A DNA stretch of 64,000 nt, taken from Sphingomonas sp. Leaf242 (GTDB lineage Bacteria; Pseudomonadota; Alphaproteobacteria; Sphingomonadales; Sphingomonadaceae). The first letter of the stretch is position 1. Each line of letters begins with the position of its first letter. The position numbers and the translations under genes are program-made. Location: NCBI RefSeq assembly GCF_001422045.1, contig NZ_LMLW01000007.1, positions 248,001-312,000 of the forward strand, read 5' to 3'. The notes below the pieces were generated by a model. It made no database searches and had not been told where the DNA came from. It saw only the letters and a program-made list of their open reading frames with translations. This document shows, piece by piece, positions 35,301 to 42,612 of this stretch.

Positions 35301-35378
35301 ACCAACTACCTGCCGACCTGGCATTATGCCGGTGTGATCGGTCGGACGTTCCGCGCTGGGGCAAACTTCAAGTTCTAA
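32370..35378 (+). CDS. TonB-dependent receptor (TBDR 2)
   Basis: 1002 residues from ATG 32370, which follows a ribosome site (GGGGGGA) and opens a signal peptide ending STAAGFAQD. TonB-box-like GQEIVVTGSLF, then the plug: TLQRAGITNINDAVRSISAD, AAVSLRGLGVSSTLVLIDG, and VERIEVLKDGASSSYGADAI. The barrel contains several Cys pairs in extracellular-type loops and ends AGANFKF with an aromatic terminal residue. The plug style is that of receptors for larger ligands such as peptides or glycans; the ligand is unknown. A clear terminator follows. Confidence 0.92.
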   Translation: MISTSHSTSKAILLAAATPLAFILSTAAGFAQDATTTTDASATAPAPATITPQETKAEPADATGQEIVVTGSLFRRTDTETPSPVTVLTTQTLQRAGITNINDAVRSISADGAGSISTGFQNGFSAGGAAVSLRGLGVSSTLVLIDGLRSTNFPLNDDGHNAYVDLNSIPFSAVERIEVLKDGASSSYGADAIGGVVNIIMKKHVVGVSGTAEGGISELGDGGRYRANLTAGIGDYDRQGFNFYVNGEYQKDTAISVSDRKFPFNTLDLSSIGGADGNPNDNALPQNTINAIVRRSTQTDLNNPFAGGTAATGTYTSLNLNCANGTYTVAGAAGGTACKHDNTNEYTQVQPAQERYAFSGRLSLKVADNIEGYVSGSYSHNQVVTKTRPPLSIRQTQPYGASPTLASNNPGIVLPVYICSAGVNCVTAADRQLNPNNPYATAFANDPSNGAARIYYLFGDLPASQIRTNEVIRGAAGLRGSFDGGWNWQVDAVGAKDNLNIDSLGVVNIAGLKQAINTGAYNFVNPSLNSQATRDLVAPRYSVGSHTSLASLDASVSKALFDLPGGPLQVAVGGQIRHEVEENNSLNANLDRYANTSAAFGSHTVTAGYFEINAPVLSTLEINGSGRYDHYSEGFSNFSPKIGAKFTPIKQIAVRGTYSKGFRAPTFAENNARSSYAGFVNSTPPCSFILEHGGSGTLTSCSANGNPYNLAYNVGSGFSGNPDLKPEKSRSFTGGIVVEPTPWFSFTVDYYNIKKTNVIVTGPQTADARAAYFAGTPLPTGYSVAAVDSIDPLFPNARPRVLIINAPYVNAASQMVSGIDLGANVNVPLGGEARFISRIDVTRLFKYNVDNGNGVVQKFAGTLGPYELSSGAGTPRIRGNWQNTLQFGAFSLTATTYYVSRIKAVAADEIDADDNGNIDLSCANNLYGTGDKFCYIKRFIYADLNMSVEVNDKFSFNFNVGNFTNEKAPVAPASYSGTNYLPTWHYAGVIGRTFRAGANFKF

Positions 35379-35399
35379 CCTTCGCTGACAGAGACGAAG

Positions 35400-35430
35400 A
35401 AAGGCGGCCTTCTCGCGAGGGCCGCCTTTT
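35400..35430 (+). terminator. Rho-independent-type terminator after TBDR 2
   Basis: AAAGGCGGCC (35400-35409) and GGCCGCCTTTT (35420-35430) form a perfect GC-rich stem ending in a short T-run, 22 bp after the TBDR 2 stop. The A-tract/T-tract symmetry allows it to work in both directions. Confidence 0.8.
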
Positions 35431-35510
35431 CTGTTGGATGGGGGCACGTCGCGTGGCGACGGATCGCCGCCGATACACCCAGCCTTAGCGCTACAGGCGG
35501 AGGCGCACGA

Positions 35511-35741
35511 TCAGTTCGCAGTCTCCTTGCGGGCGCCGACAATCATCCGGCGTGCAATCCGGCGAACGCCCTCATCGTCCTTGGTATCGTCGGTGGCCGG
35601 ATCGCCGAGGTGATCCAGACTGTCTTCCATGAAGTCGAGCAGCCCTGGATGCTGCGCCTCGACATATTCCATCAGCTTGAACAGCAGGTGCTCGGTCGCG
35701 ATCTCGCGCTGGCGGGCGCTTACGGCAGTGGCGTCGGTCAT
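35511..35741 (-). CDS. Small acidic helical protein of unknown function
   Basis: About 76 residues. The frame has two ATGs (35747 and 35741); the ribosome site GAGGGAG touches the first and lies 6 nt before the second, so 35741 (MTDATAVSARQRE) is the better start. Composition is helical and acidic in the middle (DFMEDSLDHLGDPATDDTKDDEG) with a basic C-terminus (RRIARRMIVGARKE). No family recognised. It stands alone between two convergent-facing units. Confidence 0.6.
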   Translation of the reverse strand: MTDATAVSARQREIATEHLLFKLMEYVEAQHPGLLDFMEDSLDHLGDPATDDTKDDEGVRRIARRMIVGARKETAN

Positions 35742-35836
35742 TGTCATCTCCCTCAGATGGAAGCGAAAACGCGCCCGGTGCGATAAGGAGCCAGACTGTA
35801 GGACTTACGCCCGAATGATCGAGCGATCGCCCGAAC

Positions 35837-36649
35837 TTACCGCCCCGACTGTAGGGAGCTTGGTCCATCGGCGTCAGCCCGCACGCCAGCCGCATCGGCC
35901 GCAGCCGCCCGGCGTTCGGCACGTGCGTGTTCGCGGAGGAAGTCGCCGACGCCGCGATCGGTGCTGCACAGCCGGTCCCAGTGCCGGAAATACAGGCCAT
36001 AGTTGCACGCGTAGAGCTCATGATGCCGCTGGTGATGGCTGGCCGTGATCAGCCAGCCGCCAAGCCGTCCCGACCACATGAACTTCGGGAAGATCTCCCA
36101 CCCCATGTGGTTGGTGACGCCCATCACCGTCATGATCGTCAGCACGATGGCCAGCCCGCTGATGTGGATCGGCACGAAGAAGACCAGCAACGGGATCACG
36201 ACCGCGCCGGTTAGCGCCTCGATCGGATGGAACGCCATCGCCGCCCACGCGGTCGGCGGTCGGCTGGCATGGTGCAGCGCATGCGCGAGCTTGAACGGCG
36301 CGGGCCGGTGCATCCAGCGATGCGTCCAGTAGAACCACGCGTCGTGAAGCAGCAGATAGAGCAGCACCGAGACCGGCCAATACCAGAGCGGATACGCGTG
36401 GATGTCCGCATAGACGCGGGTCCAGCCGCGATGCTGCCAGCCCCAGGCGACCACGCCGGCCGGGATGCCGTAGATCGCCGCCGAGGCGAGGCTCCAGACG
36501 ATCTCGCGCCGGACCTGCGGGTCGAGGCCCATATACAGACCCGGATGCTTCCGGCGCGTTGCCCAGGCGAACGCGCCCGAGACGGCGAGATAGCGGATGC
36601 CGACGATCACGGTCATCGCGATCGCGGACAGTATAATGGCCAGCATCAT
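35837..36649 (-). CDS. Sterol desaturase / fatty acid hydroxylase family protein, possible carotenoid 2,2'-hydroxylase
   Basis: 270 residues from ATG 36649 (ATGA overlap with crtW). A membrane diiron hydroxylase with the three histidine boxes: HRWMH (HxxxH), HALHH (HxxHH) and HHQRHH, within LLLHDAWFYWTHRWMH and ITASHHQRHHELYACNYG. Four or so TM segments. Coupled to crtZ and crtW, it very likely acts on carotenoid rings. The 2,2'-hydroxylase CrtG, which makes 2-hydroxylated xanthophylls such as nostoxanthin in sphingomonads, is a plausible identity, but this is inference from position and fold. The C-terminal 25 residues are Ala/Arg-rich and may be disordered. Confidence 0.78.
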   Translation of the reverse strand: MMLAIILSAIAMTVIVGIRYLAVSGAFAWATRRKHPGLYMGLDPQVRREIVWSLASAAIYGIPAGVVAWGWQHRGWTRVYADIHAYPLWYWPVSVLLYLLLHDAWFYWTHRWMHRPAPFKLAHALHHASRPPTAWAAMAFHPIEALTGAVVIPLLVFFVPIHISGLAIVLTIMTVMGVTNHMGWEIFPKFMWSGRLGGWLITASHHQRHHELYACNYGLYFRHWDRLCSTDRGVGDFLREHARAERRAAAADAAGVRADADGPSSLQSGR

Positions 36650-37443
36650 AGCGCGCGTCGTGTCGGTTCGGGGTGGCCGGTTCGTACCGTCAGGGCGCGA
36701 CGTCGGGCGGGCAGGCCCCACCACGGCGTACCCGGCGACAGGTGATGTTCGTGATGATAGCCGCCGAAATGAAAGCACGTCAGCAGCGACAGCAGCGGCG
36801 GGATTTTGGCGCTGTGCGCGTGGTGATGGTCGGCAAACGGCTCGTCCCGCTCGCGGTGCGGCAGCCAGGTGCCGAACACGAACAGCTGCAACACCGCACC
36901 GAGTGCGGGCACCGCCCAGAACACGACGATATTCCCCAGCGGCGCACCCAGCACCAGCGTATAGACCAACGCGACGAGCGTGATGCGGACGATCTGCCCG
37001 TGCGAATAATAGGTGCGGAAGAACTGCCCGAACCACCCCAGCAAGCTCGGATCGCCGCCATGGAAATCGGGATCGCCCGCGGTGCCGGCATGGCGATGAT
37101 GCAGGTGATGCTGCGGCAACAAGGTCGCGTAGGACAGACAGGCGTACAGCGAGAGGCAGGTCGCGCCGGTCAGGCGGTTGAGCTGCGTATAGCCGGGCGC
37201 CAGCGCGCCGTGCATCGAATCATGCGCGATGATGAAGAGGCCGGTGCTGAGCCAGGTCTGCACGACCACCATCACGATGGCGATCGGCACGGTGGCCAGA
37301 CTCCACTGCCAGAAGAAGATTCCGGTGATGTGGATCGCGAGCCAGACCGCGACGATCGCCGCGGCAAGCGACAGACCGATCCACGCCTGACGCTGAGCCG
37401 CAGCGCCGCGCGAGGCCGCGGGCAGGGTATAGGCGCCGCTCAC
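36646..37443 (-). CDS. crtW: Beta-carotene 4-ketolase CrtW
   Basis: 265 residues from GTG 37443 (GTGA overlap with crtZ). Membrane diiron enzyme with the CrtW His motifs: FIIAHDSMHGAL, LPQHHLHHRHAGTAGDPDFH, and the C-terminal CFHFGGYHHEHHLSPGTPWW. GTWLPHRERDEPFADHHHAH is also characteristic. It adds keto groups at C4/C4' of beta-ionone rings, giving echinenone/canthaxanthin or, with CrtZ, astaxanthin-type pigments. Located in the cytoplasmic membrane. The operon order crtZ-crtW-desaturase implies a hydroxylated keto-carotenoid product. Confidence 0.93.
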   Translation of the reverse strand: MSGAYTLPAASRGAAAQRQAWIGLSLAAAIVAVWLAIHITGIFFWQWSLATVPIAIVMVVVQTWLSTGLFIIAHDSMHGALAPGYTQLNRLTGATCLSLYACLSYATLLPQHHLHHRHAGTAGDPDFHGGDPSLLGWFGQFFRTYYSHGQIVRITLVALVYTLVLGAPLGNIVVFWAVPALGAVLQLFVFGTWLPHRERDEPFADHHHAHSAKIPPLLSLLTCFHFGGYHHEHHLSPGTPWWGLPARRRALTVRTGHPEPTRRAL

Positions 37444-37961
37444 TGATCCGCCACTACCGACGGGGCCGCCTGCGCAGATCGTGCGACGCGGCGCTGGGGA
37501 TCGGCATTGGCGCGCAACTGCGCCTTCAGCACGGCCGGCTTGCGCGCGAACAGGAACCCGTGGCTGACCGTGCCGTCCTTGCCCTCGACCGCGTGATGAA
37601 GCCGGTGCGCCTGCAGCAGTCGCTTGAAATAGCCCTGTTTGGGGACCCAGCGAAACCCGCCGCGCTGATGCACCAGCATGTCGTGGACGAACGCGTAGAT
37701 CCCGCCATAGACGGTGATGCCGAGCGCGCCCCACCAGAGTGGCTCCCACCACAGGCCGACGACGAACAGCATGATCGGCACGATCGCGAATACGATCGCG
37801 TAATAGTCGTTCTTCTCGAACCACCCGTCATGCTCTTCGTGATGCGATTTGTGCCAGCCCCAGCCCCAGCCGTGCATCACGTATTTGTGCGCCGCCCAGG
37901 CGAAGCACTCCATGAACAGCACCATGCCGGCGACGATCGCGAGTTTCTCGACCCACGACAT
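37440..37961 (-). CDS. crtZ: Beta-carotene 3-hydroxylase CrtZ
   Basis: 173 residues from ATG 37961, the normal CrtZ length. Histidine boxes: HKYVMHG, HKSHHEEHDG, HDMLVH and HRLHHAVEGKDG, with the typical GWGWGWHKSHH and VHQRGGFRWVPKQGYFKRL segments. It hydroxylates C3/C3' of the beta-ionone ring, giving zeaxanthin. First gene of the operon; the promoter should lie in 37962-38230, shared with divergent TBDR 3. crtB, crtI and crtY are not in the window. Confidence 0.95.
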   Translation of the reverse strand: MSWVEKLAIVAGMVLFMECFAWAAHKYVMHGWGWGWHKSHHEEHDGWFEKNDYYAIVFAIVPIMLFVVGLWWEPLWWGALGITVYGGIYAFVHDMLVHQRGGFRWVPKQGYFKRLLQAHRLHHAVEGKDGTVSHGFLFARKPAVLKAQLRANADPQRRVARSAQAAPSVVADQ

Positions 37962-38204
37962 CAGCGTCTGGCCCCGTGATCGGCCGTTCGATGCGACGAT
38001 TTCATCATACGCTCCATATACGCGCTAAGGCGTTGCGATGCGAGGCATTGCGCCCAGAATATCGGTTGCTCGCTGAGGTCGGCGAGCGGTCGTCTTTGAA
38101 GCGGCAAGACACAAGTTGAGTTCCGTGCTCGGCGCACCGTTGCCGGCATCTGGTATTGCTACCGCCTTGTCACAAAAACGATACCAAAGACTATCATAGG
38201 TCGG

Positions 38205-38221
38205 CCCAGCTTTTGGCTGGG
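38205..38221 (+). promoter_or_regulatory. Hairpin next to the TBDR 3 ribosome site
   Basis: CCCAGC / GCTGGG with a 5-nt loop (TTTTG) ends 9 nt before the ATG; the right arm adjoins the ribosome site GGGTGGGA. It could mask translation initiation, but may be chance. Confidence 0.35.
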
Positions 38222-38230
38222 TGGGAAATA

Positions 38231-40738
38231 ATGATGACCCGTATTCTCGTGTCGCGCGTGGCCTTGGCCACCGCGCTCTCTACTATCGCGCTCGTCGCAC
38301 AGCCCGCTTTTGCGCAGGCCGCGACAACACCCAGCGTTCCCGCAGCCGGCCAAGATGGCGGAGATACGAACGGCGACGACATCGTCGTCACCGGCCGCGC
38401 CGGTACCGAAGGCCAGCGCAAGGTCGAGACGAGCTACGCCATCTCGACGATCTCCGACCGCGATCTCCGGCTGCGCGCACCGGTCGGGGTGGCCGAAGCG
38501 CTCAAGCAGGTGCCGGGGTTCTATACGACGCCCACCTCGGGCGAAGTCAGCGCGGGCGTCCGCGTTCGCGGTATCCCGAGCGACGGGTTCCAGACCGTCG
38601 CGCTGCTGGAAGACGGCATTCCGATCCAGGGCGACCCGGGGCTCGGCTGGCTCAACGGCGACCAGTCGCTGCGGATCGACCAGACCGTCGAGCGGATCGA
38701 GGTCGTCCGCGGCGGACCATCGGCGATCTTCTACTCGAACGCCCCCGGCGCGGCGATCAACTTCATCTCGCGGCGCGGCGGCGATACGCTCGAGGGGCTG
38801 ATCCGCTACGAAGGATCGAGCTATAACTCGCACCGCGTTGACGGCTGGCTCAGCGGCCCGATCGGCGATACCGGCTGGCACTTCTTCACCGGGGGCTATT
38901 ACCGGCTGTCCGACGGCCAGCACCATTCGGACTTCAGGCAGGACCAGGGCGGGCAGATCCGCGCCACGCTGTCGCGCGATTTCGATCGCGGCTCGGTGTC
39001 GTTCGGCGTCAAGCGTATCGATGAACGCGTCGGCTATTGGGGTGGCGGCATCTACACCACTAACGCGGACGGCGACGTCGTCAGCGTTCCCGGCCTCGAC
39101 AATCGCAAGGACAATATCGCCGGCCCGGACACGCAACATCTGACCTTCCGAACCCCCACTGGCCCGGTCTCGTTCGACAATGCGGTCGGCAGCACGGTCC
39201 GGCTCACGCAGCTCAGCCTGCAAGCCGAATACAAGCTGACCGATACGATCAAGATCCAGCAGAACATGCGCTACCGCGACAGCTTCACGCAGCGCAACAG
39301 CATCACCCCCTACAGCGTCGCGCCCGCACAGGCGTTCCTCACCACGAATTTCGGCAAGGCGATCAACGCCGCTGCCGGGCAGACGCTCGGGCTGTTCTAC
39401 CGCGACACTGGCACCGCGTTCGATATGGCCAACCAGAACGGCAACGGGCTCGCACTGGTCGATCTCGCGCGGACGCATACCGTACCGCTGAGCGAGTTCA
39501 TCAACGACACCCGCATCGTCGGCAAGCTTGACCTGCTCGGCCATCACGATCTCGCCATCGGCTTCTATTACGCGCGGGAGAACGAGCGATATGGCGCGAA
39601 CACCGCGTCGGTGCTGACCGACGTCAAGAACCACGCCGACCTGCTCGACGTTTATCGGCTCGACGCCAGCGGCAACAAGCTCGCGTCGCTGACCGAAGGC
39701 GGCATCGTCGGCTACGGCGCCGAGTTCGCCAACGCCAACGGCATTTCGGACAACGTCGCGGTCTATGCGAGCGACGAGTGGCAGATCACGCCGAAGCTGC
39801 GGTTCGACGGCGGCGTCCGCTACGAACGGATCAAGACCAGCGGCGCGGTCGAGGGCGCGCAAAAGGTCAATCTGGGGCAAAGTCCTACGCTCGCCGATGA
39901 CTCGGTCGGGACAGGCACGGGCGTCTTCACGCCGTTCTCGCGCAAATATGACGGGTTCGCCTGGACGGCGGGCGCCAATTATCAGTTCCAGCCCTATGTC
40001 GGCGCGTTCGTGCGCTACACCGACACGTTCCGGCTGCCGGCAGTCTCCAACTTCATCACCAATGCGGGCGCGACGCCGGTGGTGCAGACGCTCAACATGC
40101 TGGAGGGCGGCATCAAATACTCGCGCGGCCCGGTCGATTTCTACGCGACCGGCTTCCGCACCGTCTACAACAGCTACCAGATCAGCGATTTTCGCACGCT
40201 TGCCAACGGCCTGCTATCGCCGGTCACGGTGTACGGCGACACGATCACCAAGGGCGTCGAACTGGAAGCGACGATCCGTCCGGTCGCGTGGTTCGACCTG
40301 CACGGCTCCTGGACCTACCAGGACTCACGCTTCTCCGATTTCGTCTACACCAACAGCGCAGGCGTGCTCACCGACTATTCGCACCACCGCCTGAACGGCA
40401 TTCCCGAGAATATCTTCCGCGTCACCCCCGGTGTAACGCTGTTCGGCGATACGCTCCGTGTCCAGGCCGACGTCAATTATTCCGGCCAGCTCTATACCGA
40501 CGTTGCCAACAAGATCAGCCTGCCGTCCTATGTCAGCGTCGACCTGCAGGCGCAGGTCAACGTCGCGTCGAAACTCCAGCTCCAGCTGATCGCGCAGAAC
40601 ATCACCAACACGCTCGGCCTGACCAACGGCAATCCGCGCGCGGGAACGATCGACAGCAGCGAAGCGGGGCAGGCGGTCTTCATCGGCAGCTCGCTGTACC
40701 AGCGCAACGTCCGCGCCGCCGTCAGCTACCGCTTCTAA
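38231..40738 (+). CDS. TonB-dependent receptor (TBDR 3)
   Basis: 835 residues from ATG 38231 (or 38234), with a signal peptide ending QPAFAQAA. TonB-box-like DDIVVTGRA, plug with GVAEALKQVPGFYTTPTSGE, VRVRGIPSDGFQTVALLEDG and VERIEVVRGGPSAIFYSNAP, then a barrel ending RAAVSYRF. The plug resembles that of siderophore- or small-molecule-type receptors more than the very large ones here. A PHP-family hydrolase gene starts 17 bp downstream and is surely cotranscribed, so the ligand is probably a substrate or product of that enzyme. Confidence 0.92.
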   Translation: MMTRILVSRVALATALSTIALVAQPAFAQAATTPSVPAAGQDGGDTNGDDIVVTGRAGTEGQRKVETSYAISTISDRDLRLRAPVGVAEALKQVPGFYTTPTSGEVSAGVRVRGIPSDGFQTVALLEDGIPIQGDPGLGWLNGDQSLRIDQTVERIEVVRGGPSAIFYSNAPGAAINFISRRGGDTLEGLIRYEGSSYNSHRVDGWLSGPIGDTGWHFFTGGYYRLSDGQHHSDFRQDQGGQIRATLSRDFDRGSVSFGVKRIDERVGYWGGGIYTTNADGDVVSVPGLDNRKDNIAGPDTQHLTFRTPTGPVSFDNAVGSTVRLTQLSLQAEYKLTDTIKIQQNMRYRDSFTQRNSITPYSVAPAQAFLTTNFGKAINAAAGQTLGLFYRDTGTAFDMANQNGNGLALVDLARTHTVPLSEFINDTRIVGKLDLLGHHDLAIGFYYARENERYGANTASVLTDVKNHADLLDVYRLDASGNKLASLTEGGIVGYGAEFANANGISDNVAVYASDEWQITPKLRFDGGVRYERIKTSGAVEGAQKVNLGQSPTLADDSVGTGTGVFTPFSRKYDGFAWTAGANYQFQPYVGAFVRYTDTFRLPAVSNFITNAGATPVVQTLNMLEGGIKYSRGPVDFYATGFRTVYNSYQISDFRTLANGLLSPVTVYGDTITKGVELEATIRPVAWFDLHGSWTYQDSRFSDFVYTNSAGVLTDYSHHRLNGIPENIFRVTPGVTLFGDTLRVQADVNYSGQLYTDVANKISLPSYVSVDLQAQVNVASKLQLQLIAQNITNTLGLTNGNPRAGTIDSSEAGQAVFIGSSLYQRNVRAAVSYRF

Positions 40739-40755
40739 GCCGGAAGGATCCCATC

Positions 40756-41925
40756 ATGCTCGATCGTCTCGCGCTCGTCGCGCTCCTGTTTGTATCCTCC
40801 TCGGCAGAGGCGGCTGCTCCTGTTGCCGCCGATCCGAAGATCCCGCCGGTTGCCAGCCTGACGGAGGGCCAGTGGCTGAAGGGCGATCTCCATCTGCACT
40901 CGCGGCACAGCACCGATTCGAGTAACAACCCGGAGGCGAAGATCATCCGCTTCGCCGAAAACGCCGGGTTCGATTATTTGGCGATCACCGATCACGACAA
41001 TCACGTCCACGGCGACGTCGCGCACAACACCTGGTCAGACCCCGAGTTCAAGTCGAAGTCGGTGATCCTGCTGTACGGCGCGGAATGGACGACGGTGCGT
41101 GGCCACGGCAACGTCTTCTCGGCCAAGCCCTATGATCACCAGCGCCTGTTCGACGTCGAGGACGAGCGCGATGCGAAGATCCTCGCGGTCAAGAAATCGC
41201 TCGGCATCCATTTGTCGGCGAACCATCCGAGCGGCAAGGATCATTTCGGCTTCTCCTACGACATGGTCGACTCGATCGAAGTCTGGAACTCCGCGGTCTG
41301 GCCGACCAACCTCAACGCGATGATGATCTGGGACGATATGCTCCGCTCGGGTCGCAAGCTGACCGGGCGCGGCGGTAGCGATTCTCACCACGGCATTCCC
41401 GACACCGCTGCACAAACCGTGCCCAACAGCATCCAGGCGACCGCCAACTATGTCGGCACGCCGACGACCTGGGTCTTCGCCAGGACGCGCACCGCGCAGG
41501 GTGTGATCGATGCGCTCGGCAACGGGCGCGTCTCGGTCAGTGCCAACCCCGACGACCCGCGCGTCGAGCTGTTGGCGGACCGCGATGGCGACGGTCGGAT
41601 GGACATGATGATGGGCGACAACGCGGCGCCGACTGGCAGGCCGGTGACGTTTCAGGTCAAGCTCGTCGGTGGCGGCATCAAGGGCGCGGCGTACAAGATC
41701 AAGGTGGTCAAGGATGGCGAGGATTTCGGCGCCTATACCAGCAATCCGGCGACCGGATCGGTGACCTTCACCGACACGCCGCCGGTCCACGGTCGCACCT
41801 ATTACCGCGTCACCGTCGAGGGCCCGCAGACGCCCTATCCGCAGGTGCCCAATTCGATGGCGCTCAGCGGCAACATGGTCGCGCTGTCGAACCCGATCTT
41901 CTTCAACTTCGACCCGAAGTTCTAG
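40756..41925 (+). CDS. Secreted CehA/McbA-family PHP metallohydrolase
   Basis: 389 residues from ATG 40756 with ribosome site GGAAGGA and a short signal peptide (MLDRLALVALLFVSSSAEAA). PHP metal-site motifs: GDLHLHSRHSTDS, AITDHDNHVHGD, SANHPSGKDHF and GRGGSDSHHGIP, in family order. A C-terminal beta domain (about 270-385) follows. CehA/McbA enzymes hydrolyse phosphoesters or carbamates with bound metals. With the TBDR 17 bp upstream this forms an outer-membrane uptake plus periplasmic hydrolysis pair; the substrate cannot be read from sequence. Confidence 0.87.
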   Translation: MLDRLALVALLFVSSSAEAAAPVAADPKIPPVASLTEGQWLKGDLHLHSRHSTDSSNNPEAKIIRFAENAGFDYLAITDHDNHVHGDVAHNTWSDPEFKSKSVILLYGAEWTTVRGHGNVFSAKPYDHQRLFDVEDERDAKILAVKKSLGIHLSANHPSGKDHFGFSYDMVDSIEVWNSAVWPTNLNAMMIWDDMLRSGRKLTGRGGSDSHHGIPDTAAQTVPNSIQATANYVGTPTTWVFARTRTAQGVIDALGNGRVSVSANPDDPRVELLADRDGDGRMDMMMGDNAAPTGRPVTFQVKLVGGGIKGAAYKIKVVKDGEDFGAYTSNPATGSVTFTDTPPVHGRTYYRVTVEGPQTPYPQVPNSMALSGNMVALSNPIFFNFDPKF

Positions 41926-41970
41926 CGCGGGGTGGGCGGGGCGACCCGATGCGGGATGTAGCGACCACCC

Positions 41971-42522
41971 TCAGGTGATCCAGCTCCGCACGCAGGTCGC
42001 CGACCACGTCGCCTGCGGCCGCCGGACGACGCAGATCAGCCCGTATCCGAAGGAATCCTGTTCGCGAAAAGACACTTCGACGATCGCGAGACGTCCGGTT
42101 TTTGCGAAAATCGGAGCCGTGAATGTCACGTACCTGGCGTGGCCCTCTTCGTCGGTTGCCGCGCCACGCGTCCCCTTCCATTCACATGCAGGCTTGAAGT
42201 CGGGCACCGCATAGGCCGTCGCATTGCCCGCCATGTCCTCTAACTCTTGCGAAGACAGCGAGAGCGAAGCCTTGAAGTCGGGCGTCCAGCTCTGGATGGA
42301 CAGGATGCGGGAAGCAGCCTGCACATCCGGGGGATACGCTGTCGATCGCGAGTTTGTCGTGGCGGTATAGGCCGCCTGTAGAACGTCGCAGGTTCGCGCC
42401 GCCGATGCGAATGTCGTCGTGACAGGCGGTGAGCCGGCTGTCATCGGTCCGAGAAGTCCGACCGTCAGTGCCGCCATGATCAACAGCATCGGTTTCCAAG
42501 ACTCCCTGGCGTTTGGGCACAC
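41971..42522 (-). CDS. Exported protein of unknown function
   Basis: 183 residues; a second ATG 33 nt in (MLLIMAALTVGLLGPMTAG) begins an export signal and may be the true start. The mature part carries four Cys (TCDVL, ACEWKG, GLICVV, TCVRSW), which could form two disulfides in the periplasm, and a beta-rich second half (RYVTFTAPIFAKTGRLAIVEVSF). No family recognised. It sits between the ends of the PHP gene and TBDR 4 with no coupling. Confidence 0.6.
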   Translation of the reverse strand: MCPNARESWKPMLLIMAALTVGLLGPMTAGSPPVTTTFASAARTCDVLQAAYTATTNSRSTAYPPDVQAASRILSIQSWTPDFKASLSLSSQELEDMAGNATAYAVPDFKPACEWKGTRGAATDEEGHARYVTFTAPIFAKTGRLAIVEVSFREQDSFGYGLICVVRRPQATWSATCVRSWIT

Positions 42523-42612
42523 TGTCTTGGCCTATATACCACGACGGCGCGGCCAGTGGCCAGTCGATCACCGCCGGTCGCCTCTCACTAGCGAACGGCG
42601 GTGATCTCACCG

